A DNA stretch of 47,941 nucleotides from the IMG/VR virus record IMGVR_UViG_3300045747_000648, positions 1 through 47,941 of that record, one strand, 5' to 3'. Under the pieces are notes generated by a model. That model did no database searches, was not told the DNA's origin, and saw nothing but the letters and a program-made list of their open reading frames with translations. The DNA is from a virus. Shown here one piece after another: positions 29,702-38,194 of the stretch (its first letter is position 1; each line of letters starts with the position of its first letter). A program made the translations under genes and the position numbers.

Positions 29702-30196
29702 GTGTCCAAGGTCGAGGTGTTCTACGCACGGGAGCGCGCGCTCCCTGAGGGCGATCTCTCCGTCTGGGAGTACGTCGTCGAGCAGGGAGATGGCCAGGTC
29801 GTGCTGGCCGGCTACTGCGCGGGGTGGGAGGAGTACACCCTCGAGGAGTTCAACAAGAAGCACGGCGTCTACTACGGCAAGGGGTTCTACGAGCAGCAGG
29901 AGGCTCGCCGGAAGTGGCAGCAGAAGTACCACCTCGACGGGCACACCACGCGGGAGTACGCGCAGCTGTGCCACCGCGAGTACCGTCTCGACCAAGAGAT
30001 CTCGATCGCACCTCTCCGCGGGCACCAGAGGGTGAACAAGCACCTCTGCGGTGTGTGCTCGGAGCCTGCAACCTTCCTCGCAGAGTTCGTGGGGGGACAG
30101 CCCCAGTTCTACCTCTGCGAAGACCACGCGAACCGTGAGTGTGTCGACCTGCTCTTCCCTCCAGAGGTCTCGCCACAGCGCATCGTCTTCTACTGA
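29702..30196 (+). CDS. hypothetical protein with C-terminal zinc site, 164 aa
   Basis: Charged N-terminal region with many Tyr/Trp (DLSVWEYVVEQGDGQ, GWEEYTLEEFNKKHG) and C-terminal CGVCSEPATFL...FYLCEDHANRE, a CxxC...CxxH zinc site. Unknown role. GTG start with GGGGA upstream. Last gene of this plus block, meeting the minus island end-to-end. Confidence 0.75.
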   Translation: MSKVEVFYARERALPEGDLSVWEYVVEQGDGQVVLAGYCAGWEEYTLEEFNKKHGVYYGKGFYEQQEARRKWQQKYHLDGHTTREYAQLCHREYRLDQEISIAPLRGHQRVNKHLCGVCSEPATFLAEFVGGQPQFYLCEDHANRECVDLLFPPEVSPQRIVFY

Positions 30197-30214
30197 AGGC
30201 TAAGAGAAGAGCCT
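30197..30214. terminator. weak hairpin between convergent genes
   Basis: AGGCT and AGCCT around an A/G-rich 8-nt loop in the 30-nt space between converging genes ending at 30196 and 30227. Confidence 0.3.
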
Positions 30215-30226
30215 CCGACTCCTCTC

Positions 30227-30445
30227 TCACTTCGGTTCCTGCGGGAAGCAGGGGAGCAGATCCATCAGGTCGTCGTAGAGGCTTGCCGACTGGTCTCGAA
30301 GGCGCGTGAGTCGAGCTACCAAGGCCGGAGGGGCTCCCTGGTAGCTCGCTCGCTGGACGAGGTCGTTGAGGACCTTCACCTGGTCCTTCATGTAGTCGCC
30401 CTGGTCGATGATGTCTTCCCTCCAGATCTGGTCGCCCTGACTCAT
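30227..30445 (-). CDS. hypothetical helical protein, 72 aa
   Basis: Probably two antiparallel helices (YMKDQVKVLNDLVQRASYQ and LVARLTRLRDQSASLYDDLM). Unknown. ATG overlaps the stop of the upstream gene. Last gene of the minus island. Confidence 0.75.
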   Translation of the reverse strand: MSQGDQIWREDIIDQGDYMKDQVKVLNDLVQRASYQGAPPALVARLTRLRDQSASLYDDLMDLLPCFPQEPK

Positions 30446-30900
30446 GAGTCTGGGTCTCCGATCCTCCGCTCCAAGCTTTCGTCGCTCATCATCTCTTCCG
30501 CGCGCTCCATCGCCATGGTGTCGAGCATCTCCATGAACTGCTCGGGCATGATGTGGTCTGCGACGAGTTCCATGATGCAGGTGGTGTGGATGGTGACCGT
30601 CTCGTGTTCGTCCGGTCGCTTCTCTGGATCGGAGACGAGCATCTTCAGGCCCGTCTGCGGGCTCCGTCCGACGATGCCGAAGAACAACTCGATGCCGTCG
30701 TCGTTGTTGTCGATGCGGCTTTCACACACGAAGCACACGACATCGTCTGGCTCGTCCACTTCCTGCTGCGTGGGCAGTGGGTGGCACGGGATTGGCGGTG
30801 GCGGAAGGTAAGCAGAAGGCGGGTAGTACGGGGCGGGAGCAGGAGGCAGGGGTGCTGGTTGTCCTGCTGCCCTGGGGTAGAACGGCGGAGGGTTAGCCAT
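30442..30900 (-). CDS. protein with Pro-rich N-terminus and Cys motif, 152 aa
   Basis: The first 45 residues are proline/tyrosine-rich (YYPPSAYLPPPPIPCHPLP). The rest is acidic with CFVCESRID and a following HTTCIMEL, a possible zinc site, and Met-rich helices (MEMLDTMAMERAEEMM). No family known. ATG with GGAGG upstream. Confidence 0.77.
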   Translation of the reverse strand: MANPPPFYPRAAGQPAPLPPAPAPYYPPSAYLPPPPIPCHPLPTQQEVDEPDDVVCFVCESRIDNNDDGIELFFGIVGRSPQTGLKMLVSDPEKRPDEHETVTIHTTCIMELVADHIMPEQFMEMLDTMAMERAEEMMSDESLERRIGDPDS

Positions 30901-30917
30901 GTGCCTCCGCGAGTAGG

Positions 30918-30936
30918 GCAGGGAACCAGACCCTGC
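30918..30936 (-). other. small hairpin in the gap between two island genes
   Basis: GCAGGG/CCCTGC with a 7-nt loop in the 51-nt space 30901-30951. Confidence 0.3.
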
Positions 30937-30951
30937 GGCTCGACGTGATCA

Positions 30952-31437
30952 TCAGCGTGCTCTCCGTAGAACGAGTTGGAGTAGGGAGGATCCTCGACCA
31001 CAGGACATGCAGCCGGGGAGCAGGCGCTTGTCTGGGTCGTAGTCCTCATCGCCTGGGGCCAGAGAAGGGTCTCGGCCGGCGTGATAGAAGCCTGCGATGT
31101 TGCGTTCCACTCTGGGGTTGTCCTTCTCATACCTCCAAGACTCGTCGAGGCAGATGAAGCACTCCCAGCTAGGGGTCCAGCCTTTGTCGACTTCGCCTGC
31201 GATCCACTGCTGGAGCAAGTCACAGCTCAGGCAGTCGAAGGCCTGGCCACACAGCAGCTCTTGGAAGACTCGATGCTCTTCGATGTACAGCGGGTTGCCC
31301 TCAGCATCCACCTCCACCTGCTCGTTCTCTCGGAGGAGAGCGCGGCCACCCACGATGGGGAGACCGAGTGGCGTGAACTGCCCTCCGTTGGAACGGAAGT
31401 AGAGAGGACAGGCCGCCGTCTTGGTGGGGTGGTCCAT
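30952..31437 (-). CDS. protein with several CxxC motifs, 161 aa
   Basis: A beta-rich start (YFRSNGGQFTPLGLPIVGG) is followed by CLSC, CFIC and CMSC, giving a likely multi-zinc architecture. Function unknown. ATG 31437 lies 3 nt past the stop of the tiny gene before it, with AGGG upstream. Confidence 0.75.
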   Translation of the reverse strand: MDHPTKTAACPLYFRSNGGQFTPLGLPIVGGRALLRENEQVEVDAEGNPLYIEEHRVFQELLCGQAFDCLSCDLLQQWIAGEVDKGWTPSWECFICLDESWRYEKDNPRVERNIAGFYHAGRDPSLAPGDEDYDPDKRLLPGCMSCGRGSSLLQLVLRRAR

Positions 31438-31440
31438 CGA

Positions 31441-31554
31441 CTACCCTGCGACGTAGCCCATCTTCCTCGAGATCATGTTCAGCAGCGCCTGCGTGACGCG
31501 CTGGACCATCAGCGAGAAGATGCGGCCGAGGAACGAGAAGATGAAGAGACGCAT
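31441..31554 (-). CDS. tiny hydrophobic/amphipathic protein, 37 aa
   Basis: Starts MRLFIFSFLGRIFSLMV and continues as an amphipathic helix with basic residues ending in SRKMGYVAG. The ATG is nested in the 3' end of the previous small gene in another frame, with CGGAG upstream. Membrane interaction is likely; a lysis-related or peptide-toxin role is possible but unproven. Confidence 0.6.
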   Translation of the reverse strand: MRLFIFSFLGRIFSLMVQRVTQALLNMISRKMGYVAG

Positions 31555-31682
31555 GTTGGAAGCTCCGGGACAGGTTCGGGTTCGGGGTGAGGCGGTTGAG
31601 AGGACTTGGGCGGTGGGAACATCTTGCCGAGAAGTGCGTCCTGCTTCTCGTCCTCCCACATCGACGACTGCGTCGGTAGCAT
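31509..31682 (-). CDS. small Pro-rich protein, 57 aa
   Basis: Reads MLPTQSSMWEDEKQDALLGK, then a Pro-rich segment with HPEPEPVPE, and ends Ser-rich. A very strong AAAGGAGGTG precedes ATG 31682, the best reason to accept it. It is the first gene after the promoter-like motif at 31729-31760 and overlaps the 37-residue gene by 46 nt. Confidence 0.62.
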   Translation of the reverse strand: MLPTQSSMWEDEKQDALLGKMFPPPKSSQPPHPEPEPVPELPTCVSSSSRSSAASSR

Positions 31683-31728
31683 CGCACCTCCTTTCGGCGT
31701 GAGAGCCTAACATCTGCTCCGACAAGTC

Positions 31729-31760
31729 CTTATGCCGAGAGAGTTCGCGGACTTTCGTTG
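31729..31760 (-). promoter_or_regulatory. bipartite promoter-like motif, site 2
   Basis: Plus strand CTTAT-N16-GACTTTCGTTG, the same as site 1 in 15 of 16 defined positions. On the minus strand its ATAAG box is 47 nt before ATG 31682. Confidence 0.6.
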
Positions 31761-31787
31761 ACGTAGTTGCTCATCGACCGCTATCCT
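31758..31787 (+). promoter_or_regulatory. sigma-70-like promoter for the fused RNA polymerase
   Basis: TTGACG, 18 bases, TATCCT; start expected near 31794, leaving a leader of about 83 nt. As at 24556-24585 the -35 overlaps the minus-strand motif. A host-type promoter would let the phage polymerase be made by host RNAP. Confidence 0.6.
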
Positions 31788-31876
31788 CGGACCAACTAGA
31801 GGCCGCGAAGACCTCGCATGCGACGAGGTAGCGTACTCTGGAGCTCCGTCAGCTCCCTTTCGCGAAGGGCAGACCC

Positions 31877-34800
31877 TTGGACGACCACATCTCTCCTGAG
31901 CAGTCCTTCGAGACGCTCAAGAAGAACACGCTCGAAGCCATCCAGTCCTACTTCCCCGACGGCAAGTACGCCGGCAGGAAGCAGACCGTCCACCTCACCA
32001 ACCTCCGCGTCGAGGACAACCTCAAGTCCGACGACGTGTCCTCGCAGACTGCGATCAAGGACAAGGACGGCACGTGGGGCGTGCAGGTCAAGGCCGACAT
32101 GAAGCTCGTGGACAACGCCACGGGCAAGGTGCTCGACGAGACCAAGGGCTCCGTCCTCGCCAAGCTGCCCAAGCTGACCAACCGCTACAGCTACATCGTC
32201 AACGGGAGTGAGTACCAGGTCGACCACCTGTTCCGCCTGAAGAGCGGCATCTACGCCCGGGTGCAGGACAACGGCGAGCTCGAGTCGGAGTTCAACCTGG
32301 CGAAGGGCAGCCGCCCCTTCTCGGTCCACCTCGACCCCGTGAAGCGCAAGCTGTCGATGAAGTACGGCAACTCCCACATCCCGCTCTACCCCGTCATGAA
32401 GAGTCTCGGGGTGGCTGACGACGACATCGAGAAGAGCTGGGGCAAGGCGCTCTTCGACGCCAACAAGCCGAAGACCGACGAGAAGTTCAAGGGCTCTCTC
32501 AGCAAGCTCGTGAAGCTGGTGTCCGAGGAGCCTGTCCCTGCGGACCTCTCGGCAGACGACCTGCACAAGCACGTCAACTCCTTCTTCAACCAGATCTCCG
32601 TTCGTCCCGACACCACCAAGCTCACGCTGGGCGAGGCCCACGAGGCGGTGACGGGGAAGACCCTGCTCCAGGCGGCGCACAAGCTGCTGGGCGTCTCGCG
32701 CGGCACGCACCAGCCTGATGACCGAGACAGCCTGGCCTTCAAGGAGACGGCCAGCATCGAGGACTTCATCCCCGAGAAGATCCTGCGCGCCGGCTCCCGT
32801 ACCATCCGGCCCCGGTTGCGGCAGACCATCGACCAGAAGCAGTCGGTCCGCGACATCGTCGCCTCCAACCTCTTCGGCCGTCCGGTGGAGGAGTTCTTCA
32901 CCAAGGGCGGCTCGGTGGCAGAGCGGTCGGAGCAGACCAACCCCATCCAGATGCTCTCGGCGCACCGCAAGACCACGCTGATGTCGAGGGACTTCGGCGG
33001 CATCAAGAGCGACAACTCACTCACCGAGGGCATGCAGACCATCAACCAGAGCCACTTCGGCTTCCTGGATCCGATGCACACGCCAGAGGGTGAGAGGATC
33101 GGCATCACCCTCCACCTCGCTTCCCACGTCCGGAAGAACGGGAAGGACCTCGAGATCCCCGTCTTCGACACCCACACCGGCAAGCCCGCCTGGGTGAACG
33201 CCGTCGACTTCCACGGGGCTGACGCAGTCCTTCCTGACCAGGTGACGTGGGTCGACGGGAAGCCCAAGCCGATCGCGGCCACGGTACGCACCAAGGCTGC
33301 CGGCGGGGACATCGTCGACAAGCCCTTCAAGGACGCGCGCTACGTCATGCCCTCCACCAAGGGCATGTGGAACTACTCCTCCAACCTCGTCCCCTTCCTG
33401 TCGGCCGACAACGGCAACCGCATCATGATGGCCGACAAGCAGATGGAGCAGGCGCTCGGCCTGAAGCACCGAGAGGTCCCGCTGGTCCAGTCGAAGACGG
33501 ACCACCCCGGAGACCCCGACCACACCTTCGAGAAGTTCCTGGGGCACTTCATCGCTTCGCGCTCCCCTGCCGCGGGGAAGATCTCGTCCATCAAGGGCGA
33601 CGTCGTCCACATCGCGGGCGACGACGGCAAGAAGCACGAGGTCCACCTCTACAACAACTTCCCCCTGAACGATGCGAAGGGGATGCTGCACTCGGACCTG
33701 GTGATGAAGGTCGGCGACAAGGTCCGCAAGGGCCAGGTGGTGGCCGACAACAACTTCACCAAGGACGGCAGCCTCGCCATCGGCACCAACCTCCGGGTCG
33801 GCTACATCCCGTACAAGGGCTACAACTTCGAAGACGGCATCGTCATCTCGGAGTGCGCGGCGAAGAAGCTGACCTCCGAGCACCTGCACAAGAAGATCGT
33901 CGAGATCGACCCCGACAACGACCACATCGGCAAGGCGAAGTACCAGGCGTGGGCCATCTCGGAGTCGCAGGCCATGCCGAAGGAGTACCTCGACGCCCTG
34001 GAGGACAACGGCGTCGTGAAGGTTGGCACCAAGGTGAAGCCCGGCCAGGTGCTGGTCGCTGCCATCGGGAAGAACGACACCAAGAAGGCGTCGCTCATGG
34101 CGGCCTACGGCAACAAGCGCGCCTTCAAGCCGGTGAAGAACAAGTCGATGGTCTGGGACGAGGACCACGAGGGGACGGTCACCAAGGTGGTGCACGACCC
34201 CCAGGGCCGCGGCGTCCGCGTCTACGTCCGCACCGACGAGCCCGTCGTCATCGGCGACAAGCTCACTGGCCGGCACGGCAACAAGGGCATCGTCTCGCTG
34301 ATCCTCCCGGACCACGAGATGCCCTTCACCAAGAACGTGAAGGGGGAGCGCGAGCCTCTCCACGTCCTGCTCAACCCCTCAGGCATCCCCTCCCGCATCA
34401 ACCCCGGCCAGATGCTGGAGACGGCTGCGGGGAAGATCGCCGAGAAGACGGGCAAGCCCTACATCGTCGACAACTTCGGGGACCCCCACTCCGACCACCG
34501 CACCAAGCTGGAGAAGGAGCTGAAGACGCACGGCCTCTCCGACGAGGAGACGGTCTACGACCCGAGCGACACCCGGCGAGCACTCGGCTCCGTGCTGGTC
34601 GGGCCCCAGTACGTTCTGAAGCTGAAGCACCAGGTGGAGAAGAAGCTCTCGGCTCGAGGCGGCGGCACGGACGTCAACGGTCGCAAGCTCGCCAACGACA
34701 CCGACCAGCAGCCCGTGAAGGGCGGAGAGCACGGCGGCCAGGGCTTCGGCGCGCTCGAGATGTACTCGCTGCTCGGGCACAACGCTCGCCACAACATCCG

Positions 34801-37800
34801 GGAGATGTCGACCTACAAGAGCGACAACCAGGACATGCTCTTCTGGAACATGATCCAGAACGGGCACGAGCCGCCGCCCCCACAGGTCCCCTTCAGCTAC
34901 AAGAAGTTCGAGGGGCTGCTGCGCGGGCTCGGCGTCAACGTGACGAAGGATGGAACCTCCATCCGCATCCACCCCATCACCAACAAGGAAGTCCTCCGCC
35001 TCACCGGGAACCGGGAGCTGAAGGACGCTGCCAAGACCCTTCGCTCCAAGGACCTGAAGCCAGTGCCGGGCGGGCTCTTCGATGAGCAGCTGACCGGCGG
35101 CCTCGACGGCGACAAGTGGTCCCACATCAAGCTCGACGAGCCGGTGCCCAACCCCATCTTCTGTGGCGGCGGCAACAAGCCCGGTCCCGTCCCCGTCCTC
35201 ATCGGCCTCAAGATGAAGGAGTTCGAGGACGTGATGATGGGGAAGAGGGAGATCGCCGGGCTGACCGGTGGCAAGGCAGTCGAGGCGGCGCTCAAGAAGA
35301 TCGACGTCAACAAGGAGGTCGACTCCCTCAAGCGCGAGCTCCCCAGTCTGCGGGCGGACGAGCTCGACCGGGCCAACAAGAAGCTCAAGTACCTCCTCGC
35401 CCTGAAGGACCTGAACCTCAAGCCCCACGACGCGTACATGATGCACTACGTCCCCGTGGTGCCTCCGAAGTTCCGTCCTGCCTCGGCCACCCCGTCTGGC
35501 GACGTGAACTACTCCCCGCTCAACGGGCACTACAAGAACATCAGCCTCATCAACGAGCACCTCCGCAACTTCGACTCGGCCCACTTCGACGAGAAGCATC
35601 GGCAGCCGCTCCGCACCCAGCTCTGGGATGCGATGAAGGCGCTCCAGGCCGTGGGCACCCACCGCGAGGTCTACGACACGGACCAGAGCGGCAACCGGGC
35701 GCTGAAGGGCATCCTCGACATCATCGGCGGCAAGCCGGGTGAGGAGCAGCCGAAGGAGGGCTACTTCCAGTCCAAGCTGGTGAAGCGCCGGCAGAACCTC
35801 TCCGTTCGCTCCACCATCGTCCCCGAGCCGAAGCTGGGCATCGACGAGGTCGGCCTGCCCAAGGGCGCAGCGATGGAGATGTACAAGCCCTACGTCGTGG
35901 CTCAGCTCCAGAAGTGGAACTTCCATCCCCTGGCGGCGCAGGACGAGATCAAGAAGATGACCCCCATCGCCTTCCGGGCGCTGGAGAAGGTCGTGGTGGA
36001 TCGCCCCCTGCTCCTGAAGCGTGACCCGGTGCTCCACAAGTTCGGGGTCATGGCCTTCAAGCCGAAGCTGGTGGAGGGCAAGGCCATCCAGATCCACCCG
36101 CTGGTCTGCGGCGGCTTCAACGCCGACTTCGACGGCGACACCATGGCAGGCACCATCCCGATGTCCCGGGAGGCTGTGGAGGAGGCGAAGAAGCTCTTCC
36201 CGTCTGCCAACCTCTTCAGCCCCACCAACTACGGGGCCATGTACCTCCCGGCCAACGAGGCGCTGCTCGGGCTCCACCTCCTCTCGAAGTGGGGCAAGAA
36301 GACAGGCAAGACGTTCGCCAGCACGACCGAGCTCAACAAGGCCGTGGACGAGGGTCATGCCGAGGTCACCGACGTCGTCCACGTGAAGGGCATGAAGGAG
36401 CCCACCACGCTGGGTCGGCTGCTGCTCGAGTCGCGCCTCCCTCGAGGCTACTCCCAGAACACGAAGGTGCTTCACGACAGCGGGTTCGAGTTCTCGAAGA
36501 AGGAGCTGAGGAAGATGGCTCCGGAGATCGCCAACAAGCACCGGGACCATTACGCCAACACCGTCGACTCCCTGAAGAACCTCGGCAACGAGTGGTCCTA
36601 CAAGATGGGCTTCTCCATCGGCCTCAAGGACCTGAAGACCATCCCGCAGCGCGACGCCATCATCGGCAGGGCTGAGAAGAAGGTGCACGACCTGGCGAGC
36701 AAGGGCGACGCGCATGACGCCGACGTCATTCGCATCTACCAGGGCGCCACGGGGGAGATCGAGGAGGCCCAGAAGCTCCTGCATGGGGGCGCCACGCAGG
36801 GGAACCACCGCCTCGCCCAGATGGTCTTCTCCGGAGCTCGAGGCGACGCCTCCCAGCTCCGCCAGATGATCGCGGCTCCGATGCTGGTGGAGAGCTCCTC
36901 CGGCAAGGTGGTGCCCTACCCGCTCAAGCGGTCCTTCGCGGAGGGCCTCGACGTCGGGGACTTCTGGATGTACCAGCACGGCGCACGCAAGGGCATGATC
37001 CAGAAGGGCCGCGGCACCGCAGACCCTGGCGCCATCACCAAGGACATCATCAACGCCTCCATGTCGACCCTCATCGTCTCGCCGGACTGCGGGACGAAGG
37101 AGGGCGTCCACATGAAGGTCACCGACGAGGACATCCACGACCGCTACCTGGCGGCCCCCTACAAGCTGAAGGACGGCTCGAACATCAAGGCGGGTGAGCT
37201 CCTCACGCCGGCTGTCCTCTCTCGCCTCAAGAACTCGAAGATCGAGACGGTCTCCGTCCGCAGTGCGCTGAAGTGCGCCCACGGGGACGGGCTGTGCTCG
37301 AAGTGCTTCGGCCTGAACGAGTCCGGTGCCCTCCACGACAACGGGACCAACATCGGCATCCTGGCCAGCCAGGCCATGGGCGAGCCCTCGACCCAGCTCT
37401 CGATGCGGGCCTTCCACACGGGCGGCGTGGCCGGCTCGGCTGCGGGCAAGTCCATCGACGCCATCACCCGCCTGCGCAACCTCCTCGAGATGCCGAAGAG
37501 GATCCGGGACGAGGCCACCGTGTCGATGGCGACAGGCAAGGTCAGCGCCGTTCGCAAGGACCCCGCCGGCGGTGCCGACGTCATCGTCACGAGCTACCAC
37601 AACGACCAGCCGGTGGAGACGAAGCACTACATCCCTCGGCACCTCATCGACGAAGAGGTCAAGGTGGGGTCGCTGGTGAAGAGGGGCGACAAGCTCTCGG
37701 GCGGGTTCGTGAACCCTCACCGCCTGCTCGAGGCGACGAAGAGCATCCACGCCGTGCAGAACTACCTGACCGACGAGCTCCACGACGGGCTGTTCAAGGG

Positions 37801-38191
37801 GCTCGGGGTGCGGCGCAGGAACATCGAAGTGGCCGTCCGCAACATCACCAACCTGACCAAGGTGAAGGACCCGGGCCACTCCGAGTGGCTGCCGGGAGAC
37901 ATCCTTCCTCGTTCCGTGGTCGAGGAGCACAACAGGACGAAGGGGGAGAAGGAGGCTCCGGTCATCCACGAGCCACTCCTCAAGGGCGTCGGAGAGATCC
38001 CGCACAACATCACCACCGACTGGATGGCGCGGCTCAACTACCAGAACCTCCACTCGACGGTGCGCGGCGCGGCCGCCATGGCCCAGAAGTCCAACATCCA
38101 CGGGAGCCACCCCATCCCCGGGCTGGCGTATGGTGCGGAGTTCGGGAAGCCCCCTGCTGACCTGAAGGCCAAGAAGCCCCACGTGTACTAG
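31877..38191 (+). CDS. single-chain RNA polymerase: beta fused to beta-prime, 2104 aa
   Basis: A multisubunit-type RNA polymerase in one chain. Beta part: TNPIQMLSAHRK (about 354), PMHTPEGERIGI (about 398), YNFEDGIVISE (about 648), GRHGNKGIVS (about 797) and GGQGFGALEMYSLL (about 950). It ends PFSYKKFEGLLRGLGV near 1005-1020, the counterpart of the beta C-terminus. Beta-prime follows almost at once: IRIHPITNKEVLRL, PGGLFDEQLTGG (about 1064), VPVVPPKFRP (about 1190), catalytic NADFDGD at 1415-1421, GARGDASQLRQ, the bridge-helix/trigger-loop region GARKGMIQKGRGTADPG, the four-Cys second zinc site (CGTKEG, CAHGDGLCSKC) and MRAFHTGG with the trigger-loop His near 1847. The first zinc ribbon of beta-prime is absent. 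TTG start with AAGGG 7 nt upstream. No alpha or sigma is seen nearby. Confidence 0.95.
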   Translation: MDDHISPEQSFETLKKNTLEAIQSYFPDGKYAGRKQTVHLTNLRVEDNLKSDDVSSQTAIKDKDGTWGVQVKADMKLVDNATGKVLDETKGSVLAKLPKLTNRYSYIVNGSEYQVDHLFRLKSGIYARVQDNGELESEFNLAKGSRPFSVHLDPVKRKLSMKYGNSHIPLYPVMKSLGVADDDIEKSWGKALFDANKPKTDEKFKGSLSKLVKLVSEEPVPADLSADDLHKHVNSFFNQISVRPDTTKLTLGEAHEAVTGKTLLQAAHKLLGVSRGTHQPDDRDSLAFKETASIEDFIPEKILRAGSRTIRPRLRQTIDQKQSVRDIVASNLFGRPVEEFFTKGGSVAERSEQTNPIQMLSAHRKTTLMSRDFGGIKSDNSLTEGMQTINQSHFGFLDPMHTPEGERIGITLHLASHVRKNGKDLEIPVFDTHTGKPAWVNAVDFHGADAVLPDQVTWVDGKPKPIAATVRTKAAGGDIVDKPFKDARYVMPSTKGMWNYSSNLVPFLSADNGNRIMMADKQMEQALGLKHREVPLVQSKTDHPGDPDHTFEKFLGHFIASRSPAAGKISSIKGDVVHIAGDDGKKHEVHLYNNFPLNDAKGMLHSDLVMKVGDKVRKGQVVADNNFTKDGSLAIGTNLRVGYIPYKGYNFEDGIVISECAAKKLTSEHLHKKIVEIDPDNDHIGKAKYQAWAISESQAMPKEYLDALEDNGVVKVGTKVKPGQVLVAAIGKNDTKKASLMAAYGNKRAFKPVKNKSMVWDEDHEGTVTKVVHDPQGRGVRVYVRTDEPVVIGDKLTGRHGNKGIVSLILPDHEMPFTKNVKGEREPLHVLLNPSGIPSRINPGQMLETAAGKIAEKTGKPYIVDNFGDPHSDHRTKLEKELKTHGLSDEETVYDPSDTRRALGSVLVGPQYVLKLKHQVEKKLSARGGGTDVNGRKLANDTDQQPVKGGEHGGQGFGALEMYSLLGHNARHNIREMSTYKSDNQDMLFWNMIQNGHEPPPPQVPFSYKKFEGLLRGLGVNVTKDGTSIRIHPITNKEVLRLTGNRELKDAAKTLRSKDLKPVPGGLFDEQLTGGLDGDKWSHIKLDEPVPNPIFCGGGNKPGPVPVLIGLKMKEFEDVMMGKREIAGLTGGKAVEAALKKIDVNKEVDSLKRELPSLRADELDRANKKLKYLLALKDLNLKPHDAYMMHYVPVVPPKFRPASATPSGDVNYSPLNGHYKNISLINEHLRNFDSAHFDEKHRQPLRTQLWDAMKALQAVGTHREVYDTDQSGNRALKGILDIIGGKPGEEQPKEGYFQSKLVKRRQNLSVRSTIVPEPKLGIDEVGLPKGAAMEMYKPYVVAQLQKWNFHPLAAQDEIKKMTPIAFRALEKVVVDRPLLLKRDPVLHKFGVMAFKPKLVEGKAIQIHPLVCGGFNADFDGDTMAGTIPMSREAVEEAKKLFPSANLFSPTNYGAMYLPANEALLGLHLLSKWGKKTGKTFASTTELNKAVDEGHAEVTDVVHVKGMKEPTTLGRLLLESRLPRGYSQNTKVLHDSGFEFSKKELRKMAPEIANKHRDHYANTVDSLKNLGNEWSYKMGFSIGLKDLKTIPQRDAIIGRAEKKVHDLASKGDAHDADVIRIYQGATGEIEEAQKLLHGGATQGNHRLAQMVFSGARGDASQLRQMIAAPMLVESSSGKVVPYPLKRSFAEGLDVGDFWMYQHGARKGMIQKGRGTADPGAITKDIINASMSTLIVSPDCGTKEGVHMKVTDEDIHDRYLAAPYKLKDGSNIKAGELLTPAVLSRLKNSKIETVSVRSALKCAHGDGLCSKCFGLNESGALHDNGTNIGILASQAMGEPSTQLSMRAFHTGGVAGSAAGKSIDAITRLRNLLEMPKRIRDEATVSMATGKVSAVRKDPAGGADVIVTSYHNDQPVETKHYIPRHLIDEEVKVGSLVKRGDKLSGGFVNPHRLLEATKSIHAVQNYLTDELHDGLFKGLGVRRRNIEVAVRNITNLTKVKDPGHSEWLPGDILPRSVVEEHNRTKGEKEAPVIHEPLLKGVGEIPHNITTDWMARLNYQNLHSTVRGAAAMAQKSNIHGSHPIPGLAYGAEFGKPPADLKAKKPHVY

Positions 38192-38194
38192 CCC

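Noticed and set aside
27638-30127. 829-residue minus-strand open frame opposite the portal
   Set aside because: Antisense shadow: Leu/Val/His-rich low-complexity translation opposite a clear portal gene.
34379-38182. 1267-residue minus-strand open frame opposite the RNAP
   Set aside because: It is the antisense shadow of a GC-rich gene whose sense translation has clear RNAP motifs.
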